This document shows positions 32,890 through 43,747 of a DNA stretch of 64,000 nt, piece after piece. Under the pieces are notes generated by a model. It made no database searches and was not told where the DNA came from. It saw nothing but the letters and a program-made list of their open reading frames with translations. Made by a program: the position numbers and the translations under genes. Source of the DNA: Cocos nucifera (Eukaryota; Streptophyta; Magnoliopsida; Arecales; Arecaceae). The stretch spans positions 124,001 through 188,000 of the forward strand of contig QRFJ01005920.1 in assembly GCA_006176705.1 (NCBI GenBank). The letters are read 5' to 3'. The first letter of the stretch is position 1; each line of letters starts with the position of its first letter.

Positions 32890-35800
32890 TAATCTACTAG
32901 CTAGAATCCTAGACACCCACAGACTAATCGAACCTAATTACAAGGATTAGCTCAAGAACTTCAAAATTATTTTGGGTTCCAAAAAGCTTACTCAAGTATT
33001 GGATCAGGACCTCCCACCTTACTAGCACGTCCATCCGCTGAATAGAGAGTGTCTTTGAAAAAATGGATGGATGAAGATAATAAAGCTAGGTACTACATGT
33101 TGGGCTCGATGTCTGATGAGCTTCAGCACCAACGTAAGGATATCAAGATTGCTTGCCAAATGTTGGCTCATCTACTAGAGTTGTTTGGTGAAGAGAGTCG
33201 CATAACCAAGTATCAAATCACGAGAAGACTTTTTAAGGCTCAAATGCATGATGAGCAGTCGGTCCAAGATCATTATCTGATAATGATCAAGGGCCTAGAA
33301 GAGCTTGAGAAGCTCGGTGTCAAATTGGATAGAGACCTGCAAATTGATGTGATCTTGCAGTCCTTGACTGATGCATATGGGCAGTTGATTATGAACTTCC
33401 ATATGCATAAATTGTAATGTACCTTAGCTAAGTTAATGAAAGTGCTGGTTACTATCGAGCTTTCTCTGAAAGGTTCAAAGAGCTCAGTACTTGCTATGGA
33501 ATAGACTTCCTCCAAGAAAAATTTTTTTGGAAAGAAGAAGAAGTCTGCGAAGAAGCAGAAGATGGAAGGTGGGAGGAAGAATTAGGCAGAGCCAAAGAAG
33601 AAGACCGCTGATAAGAAAAAATATTTTTACTGCAATACTGATGGCCATTGGAAGCGAAACTATCCTCTATATGTGATCAGTCTGAAGAATAAGGAGGTAG
33701 GTCCTTCTGGAGATATGCTCATAATTAAATCTAACCTAACAATTTCTTCTACATCTAGTTGGATGTTTGACTCTAGTTCTAGTGCTCATTTATCCACTTC
33801 TATGTAGGATCTTGAGGAGAGCAGGAGGCTGAGGGATGGTGAGATGATCCTATGCATCAAAAATGAAGCAAGGGTTACTGCTATGATCGTGGAAATATAT
33901 CCTTTATGATTACCATCAGGATTAGATTTAGTACTTAGAGACTGTTACTTTGTGCCTGCAGCAAGTAGGTATTTAATTTCTATTTCTTGTTTAGCATAGG
34001 AAGGTTATATAATTAGCTTTCTTAAGGACCACTGTACTATTCTTTTTGAAAGAAATAAAATTGCAAGTAGTTTCTTAATTAACGGTCTCTACCACTTATA
34101 TATTGATGTGTCTGTGTTTAATGTCGAGCAAAATATGAATGCCATTGGATCTAAGTGACCAAAAGATAGTCTAAATGATAGATATCTATGGCACCTTAGG
34201 CTAGATCATATAGCCGAGACATGATTAACCAATTAGAAAAATTTGGACTTATGAATCCATTGACTTTTGAGTTATATCCAATATATGAATCATGCCTTCA
34301 AGGCAAAATAACCAAGCTCCCTTTTGTAGGACATGGAGAAAGGGCCACAGACCTACTTGACTTAATACATACTAATATATGTGGCCCATTTGATGTGTTG
34401 GCTAGAGGCAACTATGTCTACTTCATCACCTTTGTCGATGATCTATCTCAGTATGGATATGTGTATTTGATGCAATACAAGTCTGAAGCTTTTAAAAAAT
34501 TTAAAAAATTTATACTAGAAGTAGAAAAGAAAATCAAAAAATTTATTAAGGTTCTTCGATTAGATCAAGGAGGCGAATACTTTAGTAAAAAAATTTTTAG
34601 ATTATCTCAAGGATAATAGCATAGTCTCTTAATGGACTCCACCTGAAACATCCTTAAATCAATGAGATTTTAGAATGGAGAAATCGGACCCTATTGGATA
34701 TGGTCCGATCTATGATGAGCTTCATCGACCTTCCTGATTTTCTTTGAGGACATAGTTTAATGATAGCAATATACCTACTAAATAGGATTTTCTCTAGAAC
34801 CATTCCTACCACACCGTATGAGATATAGCATGGTAAGAAATCGAGTCTAAATCATCTCAGAATTTGAGATTATCTAGCCCATGTTAAGATACAATAAGCG
34901 AACAAGTTAGAGTCCATGTTCTTTAGAGCTTGATTCATTGGATATCCTAAGGAGTCATTAGGATACTATTTTTACATTCTGGAAGACCATAATGTGATTG
35001 TGAGTTGACATGCCATTTTTCTTAAAAAATAGTTTATTCAAGATGGTAGCATCGGAAGAAAGATGGTAGCATCGGAAGATAGATTAGGCTCAAGGAGAAT
35101 GTCTCTAAAGAGTAACGAGCTAAGAAACTTATAGAACCAAATTAGTTAGAGCCAGTCCAAACACTACCTCCACCACCTCATAAATCAACTAGGGTTTCCC
35201 ATTCTCCTAAGAGGTACTTAGGTACAATTTCATACGATGTAGAGGAAATGTTCCTCATGAAAAAGGGGTTCAAGGTGATATTCCAAGACCTATGATGGGC
35301 AAGGCGATATCAGATATCAACTTTGAGAAATGGTTAGAGGCAATGAGGTCAGAGATTGACTCGATGCATTCGAACCAAGTTTAGACCTTGGTAGATCCAC
35401 CTGAAGGTATTGTACCTATCAGATGTAAATAGATCTTCAAGAGAAAGATAGGTGCCGATGGAAATGTAGCAACATTCAAAGCTAGGCTCATAGCGAAAGG
35501 GTATAGTCAGTGCAAAGGCATTGACTATCAAGACATCTTTTTATCAGTAGCCATGCTTAAATCCATCTGCATGTTGCTTGCTGTTACAGTCTATTTTGAT
35601 TATGAAATATGAAAAATGGACATGAAAACAACATTCTTAAATGGATAGCCATCTTGAAATATCTGCATGTTGCTTGCTATTACAGTCTATTTTGATTATG
35701 AAATATAAAAATCACAAGAGCTGCAAGCTGCAAAGGTCCATATATGGACTTAAGCAAGCATCACAAGCTGAAGCGATCAAAGATAAGTTGCAATCTCAAT

Positions 35801-36870
35801 AATATGATCAAATCATTTGGTTTCATCAAAAATGAGGAGCTGTGTGTATTCAAAAAGATCAGTGGAAGTGCTATTATCTTCTTCGTACTGTATGTGGATG
35901 ACATCCTTCTGATTGAAAATAATATTTTTATATTGACATTCATCAAAATATGGTTGTCAAAAGAGTTCTCTATGAAAGATCTAGGAAAAGCATCCTTTAT
36001 ATTACATATAAAGGTCTATAAGGATTGACCGAATAGGATGCTGGGTCTCTCACAGAAGATGTACATAGAGGAGGTGCTGAAGAGGTTCAGCATGGAAAAC
36101 TCTAAGAGGAGATTAGTGCCCTTTAGACATGGCATTCATCTCTCCAAGAAGATGTGTCTGAACACACCTGAGGAAATTGAACGCATGAGCAAGATCTCTT
36201 ATGCTTCGATAATAGGGAGCCTCATCTATGCCATGCTATGTACATGACCTGATATTGTGCATGCTGTGAGTGTCATGAGCAAATATCAGTCAAATCTAGG
36301 TGAAAAGCATTGGACTTCTATAAAATATATTCTTAAATACTTAAGAAGGACTAAGAATATGCTTTTGATATTTGGTAATGGAGAACTCCAGGTACAAGGG
36401 TATACAGACTTAGACTTCATGTCTGATATAGATGATCAAAAGTCAATATTTGAAAGTCTGTTTGTTTATAATGATGGTGCTGTAAGCTGGAAGAGTTTCA
36501 AGTAAATAGTGATCGCAGACTCAACAATGGAAGCAGGATATATCACTACATCGAAAGCTATGAAGGATGCATTCTGGTATAAGAGTTTTCCACAGAGCTT
36601 GAAGTGATGCCATCGGATGCCGACTCTCTATACTAGAATAATAATTGTGCCATAATTCTAGCTAAGGAGCTAAGGTCTCATAAAAAATTCAAGCACATCG
36701 AGCAGCGATATTATCTCATCTGCAATTACCTCGAGATGGATTACGTCGAGATGAAGAGAGTCGACACCGTAGATAATGCGACTGACCCACTAGTGAAATA
36801 ATTGAGCTAGCAAAAGATCGAAGCCTATCTTGAGAAGATGGGACTTAGATTTATAGCCAATTGGCTTTAA
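32890..36870 (+). pseudogene. Copia gag-pol of element D
   Basis: Gag: LDTHRLIEPNYKD (about 32910), then LDQDLPPY, then an open part 33049-33417 (KWMDEDNKARYYMLGSMSDE). A zinc knuckle near 33627 reads YFYCNTDGHWKRNY, with two Cys lost. Protease at about 33760 has FDSSSSAH (DSG lost). Pre-integrase LWHLRLDHI is near 34190. Integrase 34221-35030 has DLIHTNICGPFD and RLDQGGEYF, each with a change at or near a catalytic Asp. RT about 35330-36030 has FVLYVDDILLIE with YVDD at 35891-35902. RNase H 36500-36800 ends NWL and a stop at 36868-36870. Many stops, small duplications and deletions make it inactive. Confidence 0.88.
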
Positions 36871-36884
36871 GTCAAGTGAAAGTT
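36871..36884 (+). other. Polypurine tract of element D
   Basis: GTCAAGTGAAAGTT precedes the 3' LTR; the corresponding site in B is CTAAGTGGGAGATTAT. Confidence 0.65.
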
Positions 36885-39167
36885 TGTTAGATGTGTACTC
36901 TAGAAGCCAGATTGGCAGACACTTGTAATACTTTTCTAGGAGCAATTTTATAATTTTGACTATAAATTATTAAAAAATTATTTTCTATCATAGTGTATAT
37001 TTAAAGTATCTATAATACATTCTTTGAGTTAATGGTAATGATAATTCATATTTTTAAGAGTTAAGAATTTAAGACATGAATTTTCATAATTAACTCATAA
37101 ATTGCTCCTGATCGTAGGATCATAACGAGGATGGTAATTGATCTGAAAGGTTGGTGTATGATCGCTTTCTTAGAGTAGATGAGTCTTAAGTCTATGGTGT
37201 AGAGACACCAGAGCAAGAGTATAAGTACTCGTTAGAAAATAAGGGTACCGAGCATGACCACCTCGAGTAGTCATAAGAAAGTCTACCTTCTCATCGATGA
37301 CTAGCTCGATGCTATAGTAGGTGTATCTGGTTCTTTGACCTGAGATGCATCGATAGTTCATCTTTGAAGGTATTATAGTTTGACTATACCATAACATGAT
37401 CTCCTAGACATTTGGAATCCTGAGGTGTATGTTGACTATAACATATTGTACGAATTGGATTGCACCAATAAGAAATCTATCTACCTCGATAGATGAGGAG
37501 TAGTCCTATGATGATTATGAGATCGAGCCCATAAGCCCATGGCCATGGTAGTGTGAAGATGATAGAAAGAGTTTCTATTAGGATTTCACATCGAACTCGA
37601 ATCATATGATTAATTAATATGATGGATGTTGGGTTTGATGAGTTTACCTTAACCCTAATCCTGTCGGAGCTCAAGATAGAAGAACCCAATCACATAGGTA
37701 GCTGTACTGAGAGGTTCGCATTCGATCCTGATGGATTGCTACCATATACTGCTAGGTGTCATTAGTAGATTTTGAGATCAATTAGAATGATCTTGATGAT
37801 TGATCATTCTAATTGTATGAATCAAAAAAGTTTTAGTCCATTGAAAGATATTTTGATGATGTCGATGATAGAGATCACGATATGTCTCATTACCATATGG
37901 AACCAAACTTAATTGGATCACACAAATAAGGATTTGGATTTAGATTTCATCAATTAAGCTAACCCAGTTCGATTAATTTGGATTAGATCCAATTAGGTTC
38001 AAGAAAATCATGCTAGCACATGATTAAGCCTAACATTCTCCTTCTATAATCTTTCTAGTTCATCTCGGCTGAGCTAAATTGGTTTGGGCTCATCCAGGAA
38101 CCCTATATGGCTTTGTCCTAATCTGACTGAAGCTTGTCCAAGTCAAAAAAATATTGTGCTAATCTATTAGATGGATATAGGACAACACCTATCAATTTCT
38201 ATACCCGAAGGATAAGACCTGCTAATTCTTGTCACTATCGAGACATGAGATGTCCCAATGCAGAAAAGAAAGGATAGGGGTGTGCACCCCCTGGAGAGTT
38301 TCTTGGGGTGTCCACCCCCTTGGGTTTCTATGCAGAAATTTGTGTGCACACCTTATGTTGGTGTGTGCACATGGGGAAAAAGGAAGGAGTCCCATGTAGA
38401 TGGGACTCTAGGATTTTGATTAGATCAAACACCCTGGCGCCAAACTATTTGTGCTTATCCAATGTTGGTGCCACCTATGGAGGATTTTAGGGGACTCTAA
38501 CATGATTGGATCATGTGACATCACATGTCCAATTAGATTTAGATCTAATTAAATCAAGCCATGTGATTAGTCGAAGCTGTGTGGCACTGCATGGTGTAGG
38601 AAGTCTATTTAAAACCCTCCTGCGCCTGGGATTTGTGTGTGCACAAATTCCCATGCCACAAGGCTGCTACCCCATCCATTATTCCATGCCCTGTCATCCT
38701 CCTCTCCCTCTTCTCCATTCCCAATAGTTAGGCATAAATAGCGAGGAAATCCAAGTGGATTGGTGCATAAACAAGGCTAGACGTGACGGGTTTTGTGAGA
38801 CAAGTGCATCATCTTCGAAAGAGTTTTGAAGGTTCTACAAATCAGATCCAGATCTAATTTTTGTAGATCTAATTCGGAAGGAGAATACACCCAAAATCAG
38901 TCCAAGTAGATACTGATAGAGGCCAGGTGCATGCGTGGCTTGATCTAGAACTTTGAGTGCAGTAGATCATCGGTAGGATAATCAGATTATTCAATCAAGT
39001 ACAAAGTTTTATCCGATTTAATTTTAATTTTTAGATTTAATATCAAATCATTTGGATCAAATCTGAGAACTCTTAGATCTAATCAAATTTTTATAAAATT
39101 TTTATGAAAAATTTTGCTATAGATCAGATCAGATCGATCTTGTAGCAAAAAAATCATTTTTCCTTCA
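36885..39167 (+). repeat. 3' LTR of element D
   Basis: TGTTAGATGTG start and TTTTCCTTCA end; TATTTAAA at 38606-38613. It is uninterrupted and serves to show where E entered the 5' copy. Confidence 0.92.
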
Positions 39168-39172
39168 TCGCC
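39168..39172. repeat. Target site duplication TCGCC, right copy, of element D
   Basis: Exact match to 20885-20889. Confidence 0.9.
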
Positions 39173-39759
39173 AGCAGGGTCTAGGTAGCCATGGGAGTGG
39201 TGAGGCTGGGGCGGTTGTCTCGGGGCCACAGAGCAGGAGGCATCGGTGGGGTTGGGGTGGCCATGGGTGAGGTAGGGTCGGGATGGCTACGGGCAAGGTG
39301 GGGCCAAGGTGGCAGGGCTCAGGGTGGCCGCGTAGGAGCATTGGCAGGCTCGAGGGAGGAGGGGCCAGGGTGGTATGCTTGGAGCCACATCATAAGAGGT
39401 GCTGGCAGGGTCGGGATATCAGGAAGGAGGATGCACGGGGAGCAAGGAATATTGGGAAGGATGCATAGGGAGTGGAGAATGCATGGATTTTTTTTCCCTC
39501 TGATGGAAATTTTTTCCCCCTCTGGTAGGGTTGAAGAAGTTTTATTTCGAATGGATTATTACCAATAGCAAGTTCACCATCGGTAATACGATCGGCAAAA
39601 CCATATTTTCCATGTCAAGGTATTAGCGATGGTAGTTTTCATTGCTAATACCCATTCGCCATCATTAATAATATTAATTTTTTTAAAATATTAAATTTTA
39701 ATATAATTTTTTTTAAAATTTTTTAAAATAAATTTTTTTTAAAATTATTAGTGATGGTG
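39168..39759. repeat. CACTA right part: minisatellite and subterminal repeats
   Basis: The 71-76-bp GC-rich units continue (starts near 39189 and 39261) to about 39430. Then come CACCATCGGTAATA (39568), TATTAGCGATGG (39624), CATTGCTAATA (39639), GCCATCATTAATA (39657) and TTAGTGATGGTG (39748). The expected terminal TTCTTGTAGTG is absent; the last bases before TTG are GATGGTG. Either the TIR has decayed by a small deletion or the end is truncated. Confidence 0.75.
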
Positions 39760-39762
39760 TTG

Positions 39763-39780
39763 GTGTAGAAAATGGTTAGA
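39763..39780 (-). other. Possible 18-base remnant of H between CACTA and G
   Basis: In minus-strand reading this stretch joined to 9022 gives LTIFYT before NMLIDQPLR, loosely like the RT/RNase H boundary of gypsy pol. The last five bases, TTAGA (39776-39780), would be the target duplication of G. Both points are weak because the stretch is so short. Confidence 0.25.
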
Positions 39781-40914
39781 TGTCGGAGCATGTTAGAGTT
39801 AAGGAAGATGAGGTCGTCAATAAGACCTGCAAGATGAAGTCCAAATCGAAGGTGGATGGCTCCGGTAGGATCCTCTGACGATCAAGTTAGTTTTCTAGCC
39901 AATAAAAATGGAGTACTCAAGAGAATGTAAGCGGAGATGAGAGTTTAGAAAGGAAGATGTATCTAAAGGATCTTTTATATAGGCAGAGCCCATAATAAAA
40001 TAAAAATGATAGCCATAATCGAATGTCAGTAGGTCGTTCAGGCCATGTGGAGTTTGTTATGGAGAGTGGACTATCATTGTCGTAACTTGTAGGTAGCTGA
40101 GTTTTATTTGCTAAAGTTCGAATGAGTGATCGGAGACTTCTATATCTATTAGTAAGTTGTTCCTATTGGGATGGAGAACTCGAAGTCGGATCAGCCGAAC
40201 TTGAAGATTGGCTTCTAAGTAATAAGCGGCAGACCCACAGTTGGTTAGATTTTATCAGTGCTGCTTATGATAGCTTTAAGGAGCTTGATCGAGATAGTAG
40301 AGATTCAAGATCGGCCAGAAGCCTGGATGGGTGACTGCCAAGACTCATGGCTTCTCGTTGGAGCCATTTTGGCTATTCTTAGGAGTTCGACTGGCTAGGA
40401 TCCTTGATGCAAAAGTGCCAAGATCTACCACTCATAGGGCAAAGTAGAAGAATTCAGTTGGAGAGGAATTCGATTGGCCAAGATTCTTGGTTTCTGAGAT
40501 TGATGAGATCTGCCATTTGCAGTGATGGAACTCGACCAGGAGGAGTTCGGCCATCTTCAAGATCGGCCACTAGACGAGGTCGGGCTGCATTGAGATTTTA
40601 TATTGGGAGTCTTGCTGTCCATCTTGAGCTAAAGATCAGAATTAGTTGAATGAAGGCTCCTTTAGCTATTCAAGTTCATCCCGATGATGTCCATCATGCC
40701 TTTGGCAGGTTCTACAATCATTGGAAGAGAGTTGATAGTTGATGTTAAGAAGTTCATCCAACGTACCAGGTTTAAAGGCCGATCTTCTTAAATTGGGTTG
40801 GAGCTAGAAAGTAACTTGGTCAAAGTTTGGACATGGTTGCCACAACTTCGAACAGAGCTATATTGAGGTTGGACATCTCACTGGACTTCGACGAAAGCTA
40901 CTTTATCTCCAACA
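39781..40914 (-). repeat. 3' LTR of element G
   Basis: Ends are inverted: TGTCGGAG at 39781 and CTCCAACA at 40914. On the minus strand CTATATAAAAG, a strong TATA box, lies at about 39973-39983, leaving roughly 190 bases for R and U5. No second copy is in the window to prove the ends. Confidence 0.6.
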
Positions 40915-40929
40915 CTTGTCCTCCTAATC
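40915..40929 (-). other. Polypurine tract of element G
   Basis: Minus-strand AGATTAGGAGGACAAG abuts the LTR start TGTTGGAG. This fixes the orientation of G. Confidence 0.6.
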
Positions 40930-41587
40930 TTGAGTTTCAAGTTTGAATGAAGGGAGTATAAAACTGTGACTGTTGAAGTCCTTTTCGAGCTTTCTACTCT
41001 TGAAAGGTGAAAAGTCTTGGCATATTTGAATTGGCATCGAAGTTTTCTTAACACCGAATGATTCAAAAAGACCTCTACTTTCGAAATTCTCTCTATTGCA
41101 AAGCTCTATGTACAGTAACCATAAATGCCTTGTCAGATGTTGGCTGCAAGCATGATGATCGAGACACATTGTAGATGAAGACTGGGCGGAGGAGGTTTGC
41201 AATCATAACCACTTTTGACCTTCTCTGACTATTTAAACACCTTCTTCTTCCCAACTTTCTATTTTCGCCTATGATTTTCTTCTCCATCTTCTTCCGTCCT
41301 TCGTCTTCCTCTAGCCCAAGCACCCCGATCATCCCCTTTCATCATTTCTCTGGTCGTCGACGCCTCTCCCATCCACCTTCCATCTTTCCAACCATCTTCT
41401 TAAACTCTCTAACTAATTTAGATTAGCCTCCTAACCCTTTTTCTACATTTGCTCTAGGGTATTTTTCTTTACTATCCTTTGAAAGCTAATTCGGGTTTCT
41501 TCGTCGATTTTTTCCAATTTTAGGATTTTTTTTAAGTTTAGTTTGATCCAAATATCTTTTGAAATATTTTGGTCTTTTGATTCTAGG
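40930..41587. other. Stretch between the G PPT and the antisense ORF
   Basis: No ORF recognised. It probably holds the promoter and first, non-coding part of the antisense gene; TATTTAAA at 41230-41237 on the plus strand may be its TATA box. An intron-like end TTTTGATTCTAG lies near 41577-41588. Confidence 0.4.
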
Positions 41588-43747
41588 AGTTCAGCCCACT
41601 CGAGCTCGTCAAATCCTCATCTTAGGAAAATTGCCGAACCTATAGGAACACCTCATCCAACATTTATTCCCGAAAAGTATTCCTTGCTCTTTGCATTCTA
41701 AAGATCTTTCTCTAATCAAAATATAGTATAGAGTCCTCTTGAAATATGAACTAGAGCTTTCCAAGCCAAGCGGCCGAGCTTGCGCTCCTCCCCCAAGTTG
41801 CTTCTATTTGTACACTGAAGCCCTTCGTGCTGGACTCCGACTCTTCATTTCTTCTTTTGTTATAGCCCTCTTTCGATTCGTATATATTTCTTTTGCCTCT
41901 ATGGCCCCGAACTCATTTTGATTCATCATAGAATTTCTTTTTCTTTACATCTCGGTCAAGGTCCAACCTATCATTTTCTTGTCTCGTAATTATTTCACCT
42001 TCAAACATCATTCCACCACCAAAGATTGATGGTACATGTCCTCCCAGTTTGGCAAGAAGGGGTTACTTAAGAGTGCCCCTTCTTCCATTCATAACTAGAA
42101 GGAGAAATTTTTCTTTATTTTCTATCTTTCTTTGGAATTAGGACTTCCTCCTTGGGGGTAGCTACGAGATTCGGTCAGCCAAGCTCCGAGGTTAGAGAGA
42201 GATGACCTAGACTTGGCTAGAAAATTAAGAAATTATCGAGCTTCTCGATTATCTAAATTGCTAGAAGATCAGACTTTATTTAACCTCGGCTTAAGTCTCC
42301 TTGATCCAGCAGGTATATATTCATATCTTGTTAGTTATGCTTTATCCTTTCTTCTAACTTTGGTCTTCTTACTGCTGTAGAGATGACTCCAGAAGAACTG
42401 GACTAGTTAACTAAAGGAATCAAAGCCCTAAAAAGAAAGGATGGTGGTTCTTCAAGGGAGTCGTCGAAGCGAGCGAGGGTTGAAGATCCAAGCTCGGCCT
42501 TACTGACCCAGGCAGCCCCTGCCCTGAAAATGGCTGTAGTTGCATCGAGCTCAACTTCATCCAATGAAGCTGCTACCTCCATGACTCTCAAGAGTAGGGG
42601 AGAGTGGTGGAGAAGAGAAAAAGGAAGGCTATCGCTAAAAAAGTCAGGAGCACTAGAGAGTCCGGTGGCAACAACAGCTCCAACCAGGAGCAAGGTTTCT
42701 TGGATAACTAGGAGGTCGTCCAACCCCTAATGGAAGGTAGTGTCCTTCCATATCTTCTTGAGAGGATGATCCACACAAATGATGAGGAGAGAAAAGAGAT
42801 TCTTAAGCAGCTTTCGTTGAGGTAATCAATCTTTCCTTTGAGCTTGGTTTAATATTAGTAAACTTGCAACCACAACTTACATTCTATCATTTGTAGTTGG
42901 GACATCATCTGTACACCCATGTAGACGTATTGAACCTTCATAAAGCCAAGGCTTCGAAAGCAATCAAAGAAGCCTAGGTGGAGGCTAAGAATGCCCAGAC
43001 CGAGGTCGAGCACTTAAGAAAGGCTCACTCTGCTGAGATTGGGTGCCTTCAAGAAGCACTCCAAAAAGAAGAATAGACATCGGTAGAACTGAAAGGCCGC
43101 CTTGATCCTGGAGGAGAACAAATGGAGGGAGGCCGAGGAGGAGGTCAGTTTCGAAAAGGAGCGGGTCGTCTAATCCTTCAAGTCTTCAAAGGAGATGGAG
43201 GATATCAAGATAGCTTTCGCTCAGGAGGCCTTCCTCAAGGGGTTCAAGGTCTGTTAGAGGAGGATGGCATGGAAAAATTCCTAGAGATGGATCTTGACTT
43301 CTTGGTAGAAGACTCCTTTAATGATGAAGCAGGACCTTCAGCTGCTAGTGCCAAAATTTCTCTTGATGTGCCTATTATCGCCAAGCTCGTTAAAGAGCCA
43401 ACCTCTGCAAAAGAAGCACCAAGCTTCCCACTATTCTTCCTTTGAGGTGGAACCATTACCACAGGGTATTTCTTTGAAGATCCAAATTAAGAATTTGAGA
43501 AAGTAGGTTCATCAGAAAAGAAGGAAATTGAAGAAGCTTGATGATGAGCCCCAAAAATCAAAGAAAAATTACATCAAAGCTACCGTCGAAATTAAGTAGC
43601 TCATCAATCATCTAAGCAGTTTTTCAAGGAATACATCTTTAAAAAATACCATCTAACTGAAGAATTGGAACGAGCAAGGAAAATTGCTGGTGAGAAGGCA
43701 TGGACTTCAACTACCAGAATTTGTTCTCTCGAGGTCGAGCTTCATGA
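41588..43747 (+). pseudogene. Antisense ORF of G: putative gypsy-type transposon domain plus coiled coil
   Basis: An exon starts after TTTTGATTCTAG with a Ser-rich part. Next come YELELSKPSGRACAPPPSCF and EALRAGLRLF (41739-41920), then WYMSSQFGKKGLLK and KEKFFFIF (about 42030-42120), which are hallmarks of the plant PF04195-like family. An intron follows (GTATAT near 42313 to GTAG near 42380), then MTPEELD at 42381, a basic part RKDGGSSRESSKRARVED, a second intron (GTAATC near 42822 to TTTGTAG near 42897) and a long coiled coil (EAKNAQTEVEHLRKAHSAEI). The biochemical role is unknown. Stops and frameshifts are present, and A cuts it at 43748. Confidence 0.7.
43743..43747. repeat. Presumed left target duplication CATGA of element A
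   Basis: Five bases before the A LTR. The partner lies outside the window, so this is not verified. Confidence 0.35.

Larger units (their letters stand above)
20890..39167 (+). mobile_element. Element D: full-length Ty1/copia retrotransposon split by E
   Basis: Flanked by exact TCGCC duplications. The 5' LTR is 20890-21952 plus 29942-31166 (2288 bp once E is removed) and the 3' LTR is 36885-39167 (2283 bp). A Met-tRNA PBS, a 1.7-kb leader, gag-pol (32890-36870) and a PPT lie between. The order gag, protease, integrase, RT, RNase H is the copia order. The coding part is broken by many stops. It shares LTR end, leader modules and pol type with A and B, but its LTR body is a different family. 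Confidence 0.92.
9023..39759 (-). mobile_element. CACTA (En/Spm) DNA transposon, split by F, D and E
   Basis: The left terminus CACTACAAGAATT is the classic CACTA end. Subterminal regions at both sides carry many CCATCGCTAATA-like motifs in both orientations, the expected transposase-binding sites. Inside, on the minus strand, lie TNP2 (16341-19784) and a small second gene. CACTA sequence is 9023-9754, 15924-20889 and 39168-39759, about 6.3 kb once F and D (with E) are removed. The exact TCGCC duplication of D proves that the left and right pieces were joined. No TIR is readable at the right; I place the end at 39759 by GTG followed by TTG. It is non-functional because TNP2 has stops and insertions. 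Confidence 0.85.
39781..43747 (-). mobile_element. Element G: second Tat-like gypsy element, 3' part
   Basis: An LTR at 39781-40914, a polypurine tract beside it on the minus strand, and a gypsy-type-transposon ORF on the plus strand (41588-43747) give the order antisense ORF, PPT, 3' LTR in minus orientation. This is the 3' layout of Tat elements. Element A is inserted in the ORF at 43748, so the pol and 5' LTR of G should lie right of the window, beyond A. The assignment rests on layout; no G pol is visible here. Confidence 0.6.

Noticed and set aside
32890..36870. Endogenous plant pararetrovirus
   Set aside because: LTRs, TSDs, PPT and the integrase-before-RT order identify a copia retrotransposon; no movement or coat protein is seen.
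39191..39568. 125-codon Gly/Arg-rich ORF
   Set aside because: A product of the GC-rich CACTA minisatellite; the frame is not kept in the units left of D.
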